Shown piece by piece: positions 42,899 to 50,689 of a DNA stretch of 64,000 bases. Under the pieces are notes generated by a model. It did not search any database, was not told the DNA's origin, and saw only the letters and a list, made by a program, of their open reading frames with translations. Each line of letters opens with the position of its first letter. The stretch's first letter is position 1. The DNA comes from JAAYDS01 sp012729155 (GTDB lineage: Bacteria > Chloroflexota > Anaerolineae > UBA1429), in the NCBI GenBank assembly GCA_036774405.1, contig DAIPBO010000019.1, positions 3,496-67,495 of the forward strand, in the 5' to 3' direction. Position numbers and translations under genes: made by a program.

Positions 42899-44206
42899 CT
42901 AGCGCAGGTCATCCACTCGGGCGGCCAGCCAGGGCACCAGCATCTCTTGCGGGGTCAGCCCGCCATGGCGACCGCGCATCCAGCCGGCGCGCCCCAGACG
43001 ATCGATATAGCGCTGACCACGCGCCAGCACAATATAGTGCCCCAGGCGTGCCTCAACCTCTGGATGAATCTGCCCAGTACCAAAGAGGCCCGCCGCTAGT
43101 GCGTCGCTGGTATCCACGACGACATAGCCTTCACCCAGCAAAGACGCGAGCCGCTCTTGCGTGGCAGCATCACGCCCTTTGACGGTGTGCAGGTAGGCGC
43201 ATCGTGATTCGCCGCTATACGGCACCAGTAACTCGCGCTCGAGCAGGCTGCCCTCGACGGGGTAGGCCGCTTCGGCGGGTGTGCTGATAAAGCCATGGTC
43301 GGCGCAGATCACCAGTACGGTGTTCGGCGGCGACGCTGTGAGCAACGTCTCCTGCACCCACGTTCCCAGGCTCGCGGCCGCTTCGTGATAAGCTCGACGC
43401 CAATCGTCGGTATCGGCCCCATGCAGATGGATCTCGCGGTCGATACCACCCCAGTAGGCATAGTGATACGACGGTTGCGTCCTGGCTGCGGCGAGGTCGG
43501 CGCCTAATTGCTCCCATAGCGACGCAAGCCCATCATGGCCGATGAGATGGTCGAACCCACGATAACAGAGACGCGTGAGAGCACCATCGATAAAGGTGTC
43601 TCGTAGATGGGCCGAAGTGCGCACGCCCGCGCTGCCCAGCAGAGACCCCACCCCTGGCATGCGCATAAAGTCATCGGGGCTCCAGCCCCAGTCGGTCAGC
43701 TGAGTGACTCCCTTCGAGTACACCGGCTTGAGCCCGAGCATATCAACCAGTACACCATACTCTCGCAACCAGAGCTCGTAGCCCAGCACACCGTGGACGA
43801 CAGGCGTCTCGGCGGTGCCGAGCGTTGCCAGGGCTGCTGCCGTCGTTGACGGGCAGACTGAGGTCATTGGCAAGAGCACGCCGCGCTCGGCTACGCGGTT
43901 CATGATGGTCTGCGTGACGGCCAGTTCCTCTTGCAGCTGCAGCCAGCCTAGTGCGTCGAGCAGAATGAGCACCACGTGCTCAACCTTCCCAAGCCGTTGC
44001 CAGTAGGCTTGGTCTAGTGGCGGCAGGCTGCCCACGGGGTCCGCGCTCAGCATGGCGCCCACCGTGGCAGGCACGTTGGCCAGCGATCGTCCATCGTAGC
44101 GTGGCATCACGAACTCGTCGGCAATGGAAGGCGCAACCAACGGCCAAGGCGTCGCCATCAGCTCTTGCTCGATGAATGCGGCACCGCGTGGCTCTTCTGA
44201 GCTCAT
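42899..44206 (-). CDS. Type I phosphodiesterase/nucleotide pyrophosphatase family protein
   Basis: A 435-residue alkaline-phosphatase superfamily enzyme. Metal ligands are in VVLILLDALGWLQ and VICADHGF, with the nucleophile Thr in VCPSTTAAALATLGT near residue 120 and later His residues (GHDG, GRHGG). No signal peptide is seen, so it is cytoplasmic. GGAGG precedes the ATG. The gene stands alone, divergent from a Gfo/Idh gene. Substrate not predictable; the family splits phosphodiesters or phosphonates. Confidence 0.88.
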   Translation of the reverse strand: MSSEEPRGAAFIEQELMATPWPLVAPSIADEFVMPRYDGRSLANVPATVGAMLSADPVGSLPPLDQAYWQRLGKVEHVVLILLDALGWLQLQEELAVTQTIMNRVAERGVLLPMTSVCPSTTAAALATLGTAETPVVHGVLGYELWLREYGVLVDMLGLKPVYSKGVTQLTDWGWSPDDFMRMPGVGSLLGSAGVRTSAHLRDTFIDGALTRLCYRGFDHLIGHDGLASLWEQLGADLAAARTQPSYHYAYWGGIDREIHLHGADTDDWRRAYHEAAASLGTWVQETLLTASPPNTVLVICADHGFISTPAEAAYPVEGSLLERELLVPYSGESRCAYLHTVKGRDAATQERLASLLGEGYVVVDTSDALAAGLFGTGQIHPEVEARLGHYIVLARGQRYIDRLGRAGWMRGRHGGLTPQEMLVPWLAARVDDLR

Positions 44207-44232
44207 TCCGAACCTCCAGCCAAGATGCGATC

Positions 44233-44261
44233 AATCTAGCACGGCGCGCTGCGCCCCGCAA
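44233..44261 (-). promoter_or_regulatory. Promoter of the phosphodiesterase gene
   Basis: Minus-strand TTGCGG (44261-44256), 17-base spacer, TAGATT (44238-44233). Confidence 0.6.
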
Positions 44262-44269
44262 TTTCCGGG

Positions 44270-44299
44270 TTGGCCGCAAGGTTGAGCTAGCCCTATAAT
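44270..44299 (+). promoter_or_regulatory. Promoter of the Gfo/Idh gene
   Basis: TTGGCC (44270-44275), 18-base spacer, TATAAT (44294-44299), 32 bases before the ATG. Divergent from the phosphodiesterase promoter. Confidence 0.6.
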
Positions 44300-44330
44300 G
44301 GCTCTAGCTTTCGTGCCTCAGGAGGTAGAG

Positions 44331-45473
44331 ATGGCCAAGATACGCTATGGCATCGTGGGTGTAGGCGGCATGGGCTCGGGGCATGCCCGCACGATGGCGA
44401 ATGTAGAAGAGTGCGTGCTGAGCGCTGTATGCGATATCGATCCGACGGTTGCTCAGAATGCTGGCGATAGCTTTGATGTGCCGCACTGCACTGACTATCA
44501 CGACCTCATCGACCGTGAAGATGTCGATGCCGTCATCGTTGCCACGCCGCACTACTTTCACCCCGAGATCGCCATCTATGCCCTCGAGTGCGGCAAGCCC
44601 GTCATCTCCGAAAAGCCCCTGGCTGTGACGGTGTCTGCTGCCGACGCCATGGTCGAGGCTGCGCAGCGCACCGGCACGCCCTTTGGCGTGATGCATCAGT
44701 CGCGCACCGAGCCGATCTGGCAGGCCGCCTACAAGGTCGTGAGTGAGGGGCGCCTCGGCGAGATCTATCGCACCATGCTCGTCTATGCTGACTTTCGCAG
44801 CCAGGCCTACTACAACTCGGCTGGCTGGCGGGCCACCTGGGCCGGAGAGGGCGGTGGCGTGCTGATCAATCAGGCGCCTCATTCGCTCGACCGCTTCACA
44901 TGGCTCGGCGGCTTGCCCAGCAAAGTACGCGCCATGACGGCCATCAAAGACCATGTCATCGAGGTTGAAGACGTGGCCTCGGCGATGCTCGAGTACCCCA
45001 ACGGTGCTGTCGGCTATCTTTATTGCTGCACCAACGAGCTCCCGCCGACCAATATCATGGAGTTTGCTGGTGAGTATGGCAAGCTACAGGTGGTGGGCAA
45101 CCAGATCCGTCTCTGGGAGATCCCCGCGGGCGTGCACGCCTATTCGCGCAGTTCAGATCAGATGTGGGGCCACCCAGAGATCAATGAGGTTCCCGTTGAG
45201 ATCGAGCCGCGCGAACATGGCCATATCGCCATCATCCGCAACTTTGCACGGCACCTCTTGCACGGCGAGCCGCTCGTTGCCCCCGGAGTCGATGGTATCA
45301 AGACCGTCGAGATGATCAATGCCGTCATTCTGTCGGGCAAGACGGGCGACGAGGTCTCTGTACCTGTGGATCGTGAGCGCTATAACGCCTTTTTGCGCGA
45401 AATGGTCTCTACCTCTACCTTCCGTAAGCAAGATGGCCCCGATCAGCGCATCACCGACGATGTGCACCACTAA
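44331..45473 (+). CDS. Gfo/Idh/MocA family oxidoreductase
   Basis: A 380-residue sugar dehydrogenase-like protein. The NAD(P) site is YGIVGVGGMGSGHA near the N-terminus, the hallmark EKP motif is in VISEKPLAVT, and the substrate-side GGGVLINQAPHSLD holds the conserved Asp/His. AGGAGGT lies before the ATG at 44331. Members oxidise inositol, glucose or other sugars. It stands alone with its own promoter; substrate unknown. Confidence 0.92.
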   Translation: MAKIRYGIVGVGGMGSGHARTMANVEECVLSAVCDIDPTVAQNAGDSFDVPHCTDYHDLIDREDVDAVIVATPHYFHPEIAIYALECGKPVISEKPLAVTVSAADAMVEAAQRTGTPFGVMHQSRTEPIWQAAYKVVSEGRLGEIYRTMLVYADFRSQAYYNSAGWRATWAGEGGGVLINQAPHSLDRFTWLGGLPSKVRAMTAIKDHVIEVEDVASAMLEYPNGAVGYLYCCTNELPPTNIMEFAGEYGKLQVVGNQIRLWEIPAGVHAYSRSSDQMWGHPEINEVPVEIEPREHGHIAIIRNFARHLLHGEPLVAPGVDGIKTVEMINAVILSGKTGDEVSVPVDRERYNAFLREMVSTSTFRKQDGPDQRITDDVHH

Positions 45474-45532
45474 GCACGAGGCGATGTAGCCTCTCTGACA
45501 CGGCCTGATGGCCCTGTTGAGGCAAGGCCAGG

Positions 45533-45607
45533 CGCGAGTCGCACGGTAGGCTCAGCTGTCTGCCCTGCGACTCGCGTCGCCAGGAGTCCTCCACGACGCG
45601 AGCCTAC
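45533..45607 (+). other. Structured intergenic element, possible RNA pseudoknot
   Basis: The 310-base gap 45474-45783 has no credible gene. It contains an exact 11-bp inverted repeat (CGCGAGTCGCA at 45533-45543, TGCGACTCGCG at 45566-45576). The 22-base loop carries GTAGGCTC (45546-45553), exactly complementary to GAGCCTAC at 45600-45607, a layout that would form an H-type pseudoknot in RNA. A small GGCC-TGAT-GGCC hairpin (45502-45513) lies before it. It could be a terminator region of the Gfo/Idh gene or a regulatory leader of the DUF362 gene. Confidence 0.4.
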
Positions 45608-45783
45608 GCGCCACAGGGTATTGATGGGCGTGAACCTGCCGTCCAGGATTGCTCAGCTCTATCGCTGTGATGCGCCATAAAGCACCGGCATAGACACCAC
45701 ACGAAGCCCCGCCGCGCCCTTGCACACGGCCTCTATGCGGGCATGATTCGGCACCGCGTTCACTACACTAGATGGGAGTTGGT

Positions 45784-46917
45784 ATGGAGAAAGCACTGGT
45801 GTACTTCTCAGACTTGAGAACAGTAGCTTTTGGAGATGGGCTTCCCACCAAACTCAAGAAGCTCATCAAAGCTGCTGGGCTCGGGCAGATCGATATGGCT
45901 GGTAGATTCGTTGCCATCAAGATGCACTTTGGTGAGATGGGCAACATCAGCTACCTTCGCCCCAACTATGCCAGGGCTGTCGTCGATGTCGTCAAGGAGT
46001 TGCAGGGCAATCCGTTCCTGACAGACTGCAACACCATGTATCCTGGCAGCCGAAAAAACGCTCTGGAGCATCTCGAGTGCGCTTGGCAGAATGGGTTCAC
46101 ACCACTGACTGTGGGCTGTCCTATTCTCATCGGCGATGGGCTGAGGGGAACCGACGATGTGAATGTGCCTGTGGCCGGCGGTGAGTACGTGCAAGAGGCC
46201 AAGATCGGCCGCGCCATCATGGACGCTGACGTGTTCATCAGTCTCACACATTTCAAGGGACACGAGCTGACGGGCTTTGGCGGCACCATCAAGAACATCG
46301 GCATGGGGTGTGGCTCTCGCGCTGGCAAGACCGAGCAGCACAGTGACGGTCAAGCATATATCGATCCAGCCCTCTGTCGCGGCTGTCGCCGCTGTCAGCG
46401 TGAATGCGCCAATGACGGCCTCGACTTTGATGAGGCCAGCAGAAAGATGTCCGTCAATCGACAGAACTGCGTTGGCTGCGGCCATTGCCTGGGAGCATGT
46501 AGCTTTGACGCTATCTCCTTTGAGAATGATGCCGCCATCGCCCAGCTCAATTGCCGCATGGCCGAGTACGCCAAGGCGGTTGTTCATGGCCGCCCCAGCT
46601 TTCACATCTCTCTGGTCATCGATGTCTCGCCCAATTGCGATTGCCACGGAGAGAACGACGCCCCTATCTTGCCCGACCTGGGCATGTACGCATCGTTCGA
46701 TCCCCTAGCTCTAGATCAGGCCTGTGCCGATGCATGTCTCAGAGCAACACCACTCCCGGGCAGCCAGCTGGCAGACAACATGGCCAGGCCGGGGTTTACC
46801 GACCAGCACGACCATTTTGCCAACTCTACGCCCGAGTCTGAGTGGCGCACATGCCTGGAACATGCCGCCAAGATCGGTCTGGGCAGCCGTGACTACGAGT
46901 TGATCACCATCGCTTGA
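45784..46917 (+). CDS. DUF362 protein with two 4Fe-4S clusters
   Basis: A 377-residue protein. The N-terminal DUF362 region has the VAIKMHFGEMGNISYLRP and LTHFKGHELTGFGGTIKN signatures. A bacterial-type ferredoxin insert follows with C198-x2-C201-x2-C204-x3-C208 and C229-x2-C232-x2-C235-x3-C239. A C-terminal region (about 250-377) resumes DUF362 (PDLGMYASFDPLALDQAC). GGGAG precedes the ATG at 45784. Members are electron-transfer proteins of unknown partner. The intact clusters suggest anaerobic or microaerobic redox chemistry. Confidence 0.9.
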   Translation: MEKALVYFSDLRTVAFGDGLPTKLKKLIKAAGLGQIDMAGRFVAIKMHFGEMGNISYLRPNYARAVVDVVKELQGNPFLTDCNTMYPGSRKNALEHLECAWQNGFTPLTVGCPILIGDGLRGTDDVNVPVAGGEYVQEAKIGRAIMDADVFISLTHFKGHELTGFGGTIKNIGMGCGSRAGKTEQHSDGQAYIDPALCRGCRRCQRECANDGLDFDEASRKMSVNRQNCVGCGHCLGACSFDAISFENDAAIAQLNCRMAEYAKAVVHGRPSFHISLVIDVSPNCDCHGENDAPILPDLGMYASFDPLALDQACADACLRATPLPGSQLADNMARPGFTDQHDHFANSTPESEWRTCLEHAAKIGLGSRDYELITIA

Positions 46918-46940
46918 CCGGCAGCGCGCCTCACACGCTG

Positions 46941-46973
46941 CGCCGCCGCTATGTATGCGGCGTGCCTGCAGGC
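46941..46973. terminator. Hairpin pair between convergent DUF362 and GHMP kinase genes
   Basis: CGCCGC/GCGGCG with a ten-base loop (46941-46962) followed by the palindrome GCCTGCAGGC (46964-46973). No T-run; terminator role inferred from the convergent position. Confidence 0.35.
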
Positions 46974-47025
46974 GGGCTTGGGGCGGCAGCTGTCGGTGGC
47001 GGGCTGCAGCGAGCGGCCTAGCTGC

Positions 47026-48078
47026 CTACTGATGCCAGACCCGCAGGCCGTAGCGGCTGAGGTAGATGGGGATGTTCTGAAAGAGCGGGTTGGCTTCCTC
47101 AATAGCGCGCAGCATGGCACGCTTGGCGCTCATCGAGGGGCCGGTGAGGATAGTGATGGAGCCGCCATCGCCGCCGGCCCCGTTGACTTTGCAGCCAAGC
47201 GCCCCGTGCTCTTGGGCGATGCGCATGACCTGATCTGCCTCGGGGCTGATGAGACCGGGGTGAAGGTCACGCTGTGCCTCGGTGTTGGCGGTCATGGTCT
47301 GCCCCAACCCGGCGAAATCGCCGGCGTATACGGCGTCTCGTGAAGCCCTGGCCATGCCGCGCAGACGTTCGAGCTTGGGGTTGTCTGGGCCTGCATCTTC
47401 CAGCGTCCGGATGACCATCTCGTGCACCGCTGATGAGCTATGCGAGCGTCCCAAGAAGATCAGACATAGCCTGCGCTCTAGCTCCCACCAGATGTCGTTG
47501 GGCACGGTGATCTGCGACACAGCCGCGTAGGGATAGGCGAACATCTCGATATAGTTGATGCCGCCATAGGCCGCGCAGAGCTGATCCTGAATGCCTGATT
47601 GCTGATGTAGCATCTCGGTCTCGATACGGTGCGCGGCATAGGCCACCTCTAGAGGTGTGCGGCGCCCCGGCGTGAGCATATCGAGCGCGCCGATCAGCGC
47701 CACCGTTACTGCAGCAGACGTGCCTGTCGAACAGCCCGCCGGTGCCTGCGAATAGATCGAGATCTCGACGGCCAGCTCCGACGGCACGCCCATCAGGTCG
47801 ATGGCGGCCTCTAGCAGGGGGTGACGAATCCATTCGTGCTGCTCGCGCTGCGGGTAGACGGCGTAGCGATCGCCATAGTTCTCGGCGTTGAGCACCACGC
47901 GCTGAGAGCGCTCGCTCCGTGGATACACCTCGATCTGCACCTCGACGTACGGGTACACGCCGATGTTAAAGATCGCGCCGCGCTCGGCAAACCACGTGTC
48001 GGTCCAACCGCCGTTATCGCACACGCGAATGGGAGCCACGCTGTTGATGATCTGCCCAGAGAGAGCATTGTGCGTCAT
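47026..48078 (-). CDS. GHMP family sugar kinase
   Basis: A 350-residue GHMP kinase. Motif 1 is APIRVCDNGGWTDTW near residue 14, motif 2 (ATP loop) APAGCSTGTSAAVT near residue 115, and motif 3 VNGAGGDGGSITIL near residue 295. The closest recognisable pattern is the heptose-7-phosphate kinase/fucokinase branch, which phosphorylates sugars at C1 or heptose phosphates. The ATG at 48078 follows GAGGAG by four bases. It is divergent from the GH51 arabinofuranosidase; each has its own promoter in a shared 128-base region. Confidence 0.87.
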   Translation of the reverse strand: MTHNALSGQIINSVAPIRVCDNGGWTDTWFAERGAIFNIGVYPYVEVQIEVYPRSERSQRVVLNAENYGDRYAVYPQREQHEWIRHPLLEAAIDLMGVPSELAVEISIYSQAPAGCSTGTSAAVTVALIGALDMLTPGRRTPLEVAYAAHRIETEMLHQQSGIQDQLCAAYGGINYIEMFAYPYAAVSQITVPNDIWWELERRLCLIFLGRSHSSSAVHEMVIRTLEDAGPDNPKLERLRGMARASRDAVYAGDFAGLGQTMTANTEAQRDLHPGLISPEADQVMRIAQEHGALGCKVNGAGGDGGSITILTGPSMSAKRAMLRAIEEANPLFQNIPIYLSRYGLRVWHQ

Positions 48079-48105
48079 GACGCTCCTCATGATCAGTTTG
48101 GCGCC

Positions 48106-48134
48106 ATTCTAGGTGCAGCGAGCGCATCTGTCCA
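48106..48134 (-). promoter_or_regulatory. Promoter of the GHMP kinase gene
   Basis: Minus-strand TGGACA (48134-48129), 17-base spacer, TAGAAT (48111-48106). Confidence 0.65.
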
Positions 48135-48140
48135 GCTTGA

Positions 48141-48169
48141 TTGCCCATTGCCGCCCGTCAGACTAGAAT
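48141..48169 (+). promoter_or_regulatory. Promoter of the GH51 gene
   Basis: TTGCCC (48141-48146), 17-base spacer, TAGAAT (48164-48169). Its -35 lies seven bases from the divergent GHMP -35, so one bound protein could control both. Confidence 0.65.
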
Positions 48170-48206
48170 CACATCGCAGAATCCAACCTAACTCGAGGGA
48201 CAGAGC

Positions 48207-49658
48207 ATGAACAAGATAAAGATCGATCCGCAGCGGACCGTCGCCGCGCTCGACCGCAACGTGTTTGGCGGGTTTGCCGAGCACCTGGGCCGCTGCATCT
48301 ATGGTGGTATCTATGACGAGGGGTCGCCACTGACCGATGAGCAGGGCTTTCGCACTGATGTGATCGCAGCTCTGCGCGAGATGGGCATGCCCATCATGCG
48401 CTATCCCGGCGGCAACTTTGTGTCTGGCTACCGCTGGACAGACGGCATTGGCCCCCGAGCCGAGCGGCCGGCTCGACCAGAGCTTGCCTGGCACACCGTT
48501 GAGCCCAACACCTTTGGCACCGACGAGTTTGTGGCCTGGTGCCGCAAGGTGGGCACCGAGCCATACATCGCTGTGAACTGCGGCGACGGCGATATGCGCG
48601 AGGCTCGCGACTGGGTCGAATACTGCAATGGCACCCAGAACACCTACTGGGCCAACCGTCGGCGCGCCAACGGCGCCGAGCAGCCGCATCAGGTGCGCTA
48701 TTGGGGTATCGGCAACGAGGTCGACGGCCCGTGGCAGATGGGCATGAAGACCCCTCAGGAGTACGCCCGCGCCTGCACCGAGTTCTCCAAGTTGATGAAG
48801 ATGGTCGACCCAACCATCAAACTCGTTGCCTCGTGGACCAGCGGCTGGTTCGATGACTGGGTCGAGCGTGGCCAGCTCATCATGGAGCAGGCCGGCACGA
48901 TGCTTGACTATATGTCCATCCACTGGTATGTGGGCAACCGTGACGACGACTTTGCGGCCTACATGGCGCTGTCTGAACTTTGCGAGGAGCGCCTGACGGC
49001 ATCGGCTGGCCTCTTGCGGGCCATGAGTGCTTGTCTCAAGCTCAAGAACCCCGTCTATCTTTCAGTCGATGAGTGGAACGTCTGGTATCGCACTCGTGGA
49101 GACGATCAGCTGGCCGAGGTGTACAACCTTGAGGACGCCCTGGTGGTGGCCCTGCAGATGAATGCGTTCATCCGCCATGCCGACATGGTCAAGATGGCCA
49201 ATATCGCGCAGATCGTCAATGTCATCGCGCCACTGGTTACACGACCAGACGGGCTGCTACGCCAGTCCATCTACTATCCGTTTGCGGCCATCTCGCAAGC
49301 AGCCGGCGATACGGCCCTCGACCTGTATTGGGAGGGCGACACCTTTGAGGGCGGCGGGCACAGCGGGCTACGTGTACTAGACGTGGCTGGCACGCTGGCA
49401 AACGGCCGAGAAGTGGCGTTGTTTGTCGTGAATCGCTCGCAGGCTCCCGCCGAGGCCGAGATCGTGCTGCAAGAGGGGGCCTTTGCGGGCCAGGGCAGCG
49501 CCACCATCATCAATGGCCCCGATGTCAAGGCCACCAACTCTTTTGACGACCCAGAGCAGGTGACCGCGCGTGAGGCGCCCCTCTCGCCCCAGGGTGTCAG
49601 TCTGGTGCAGGTGTTCGAGCCACACTCGTTGACAGTGCTGCGGCTCCCAATCTGCTAG
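48207..49658 (+). CDS. Alpha-L-arabinofuranosidase, GH51
   Basis: A 483-residue GH51 hydrolase releasing terminal arabinofuranose. The acid/base is Glu171 in WGIGNEVDG and the nucleophile Glu289 in VDEWNVW; MRYPGGNFVSGYRWTDGIGP and IHWYVGN are further GH51 marks. The protein has a C-terminal beta domain from about 395. There is no signal peptide, so it acts on imported arabino-oligosaccharides in the cytoplasm. GAGGGA precedes the ATG. A strong hairpin follows. Confidence 0.95.
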   Translation: MNKIKIDPQRTVAALDRNVFGGFAEHLGRCIYGGIYDEGSPLTDEQGFRTDVIAALREMGMPIMRYPGGNFVSGYRWTDGIGPRAERPARPELAWHTVEPNTFGTDEFVAWCRKVGTEPYIAVNCGDGDMREARDWVEYCNGTQNTYWANRRRANGAEQPHQVRYWGIGNEVDGPWQMGMKTPQEYARACTEFSKLMKMVDPTIKLVASWTSGWFDDWVERGQLIMEQAGTMLDYMSIHWYVGNRDDDFAAYMALSELCEERLTASAGLLRAMSACLKLKNPVYLSVDEWNVWYRTRGDDQLAEVYNLEDALVVALQMNAFIRHADMVKMANIAQIVNVIAPLVTRPDGLLRQSIYYPFAAISQAAGDTALDLYWEGDTFEGGGHSGLRVLDVAGTLANGREVALFVVNRSQAPAEAEIVLQEGAFAGQGSATIINGPDVKATNSFDDPEQVTAREAPLSPQGVSLVQVFEPHSLTVLRLPIC

Positions 49659-49682
49659 CCGCTGGCCTTGCAGAGTCTCTAT

Positions 49683-49719
49683 GGCCCCCAGGTCCCGCTC
49701 TCGCGCGGGTTTGGGGGCC
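49683..49719 (+). terminator. Hairpin after the GH51 gene
   Basis: GGCCCCCA/TGGGGGCC outer stem with an inner CCCGC/GCGGG stem, 24 bases after the stop. No long T-run follows. Confidence 0.55.
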
Positions 49720-49770
49720 CTGCCTTGTCGGCCTAGAATGGCCGACAGCTTATATCGGGAGATCGCCGTA

Positions 49771-50688
49771 ATGCAGGGCCTTGCAGATGCGCTGCCCGTT
49801 CTGATACTCATCGGGATTGGCGTGCTCGTGAGGGTGAGCGGCCTGGTGAATGCCAGAGAGGGGCTCGTACTCACAAGGGTGGTCTATTACGTAACCATCC
49901 CTGCTGCCATCATTGTATCAATCGCCAGCGCGCAACTGACGCTGGCCAAGGCCTGGCTGCCGGTGATCTCGCTGGTGGTGCCTTGCGTTCTGGCGGGCAT
50001 CATGTACCTCACCACGCGACGCCTGCTCAAGCAGCCCGAGCTGCGTGGGGTGCTACTGGTGGGCATGGTGGTGCTGGCCGTTTTTGCCTACCCTTTCTTT
50101 GAGCTGTTTTATGGCCCTGATGGGCTGGCCAATATGGCCATCTATGATGTGGGCAATGCCATCTACGCGGGCCCGGTGGCGTTGACTCTGGCGCAGCGTT
50201 TTGGCAGCCGCCGTACGGCACCTCTTGATCGCGGGGCGGCGTGGGGGCGTATCGCCAGGTCGCCGCTGCTCTGGGCCGCGATCATCGGTCTGGCGGCGTC
50301 GCTGCTTCGGATCGAGGTGAGGGGGGTGGTCGGCGGCACCCTGCGTCGCCTCGCCAACGCCAACACACCCCTCGCCATGGTGAGTGTGGGCATCTTCCTG
50401 CGGCCTCGCAAGGGGCATATGGGGCTTGTGGCGCAGTTTGTAGGGTTGCGTATGGTGCTGGGTGGCCTATTGGGCTGGGGTCTTGGAGCGTTGGTGGGGC
50501 TGGGTGGTCTCGATATGATCACCGCTATCGTCGGTTCGAGCCTACCCGCGGGCACCACGGCCCTGATCTATGCCGGGAATGAGGGGCTCGATGCCGAGTT
50601 TGCCGCCTCGATGATCTCGTTTACCGTTATCATCGGCGCGGTCGTGATCAACATCCTGCCGCATTTGCTGGCGAGGGTGTATCTCTAA
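49771..50688 (+). CDS. AEC family transporter
   Basis: A 305-residue integral membrane protein with about ten helices. It starts LPVLILIGIGVLVRVSGLVN and contains VLTRVVYYVTIPAAIIVSIAS and the C-terminal half LANANTPLAMVSVGIFL, the pattern of the auxin efflux carrier/malate permease family. The ATG at 49771 follows GGGAG; the upstream ORF extension covers the terminator and promoter. A TAGAAT at 49734-49739 may be its -10. It exports or imports an organic acid; substrate unknown. Its stop meets the convergent DUF2723 gene. Confidence 0.85.
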   Translation: MQGLADALPVLILIGIGVLVRVSGLVNAREGLVLTRVVYYVTIPAAIIVSIASAQLTLAKAWLPVISLVVPCVLAGIMYLTTRRLLKQPELRGVLLVGMVVLAVFAYPFFELFYGPDGLANMAIYDVGNAIYAGPVALTLAQRFGSRRTAPLDRGAAWGRIARSPLLWAAIIGLAASLLRIEVRGVVGGTLRRLANANTPLAMVSVGIFLRPRKGHMGLVAQFVGLRMVLGGLLGWGLGALVGLGGLDMITAIVGSSLPAGTTALIYAGNEGLDAEFAASMISFTVIIGAVVINILPHLLARVYL

Positions 50689-50689
50689 C

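Noticed and set aside
45808..46647. 279-codon open frame antisense to the DUF362 gene
   Set aside because: The opposite frame carries the two 4Fe-4S motifs; this one has no recognisable domain.
48093..48923. 276-codon open frame antisense to the GH51 gene
   Set aside because: Shadow frame in GC-rich coding DNA; the GH51 frame has intact catalytic motifs.
49681..49770. N-terminal extension of the AEC transporter frame
   Set aside because: It runs through the GH51 terminator hairpin and a -10-like TAGAAT.
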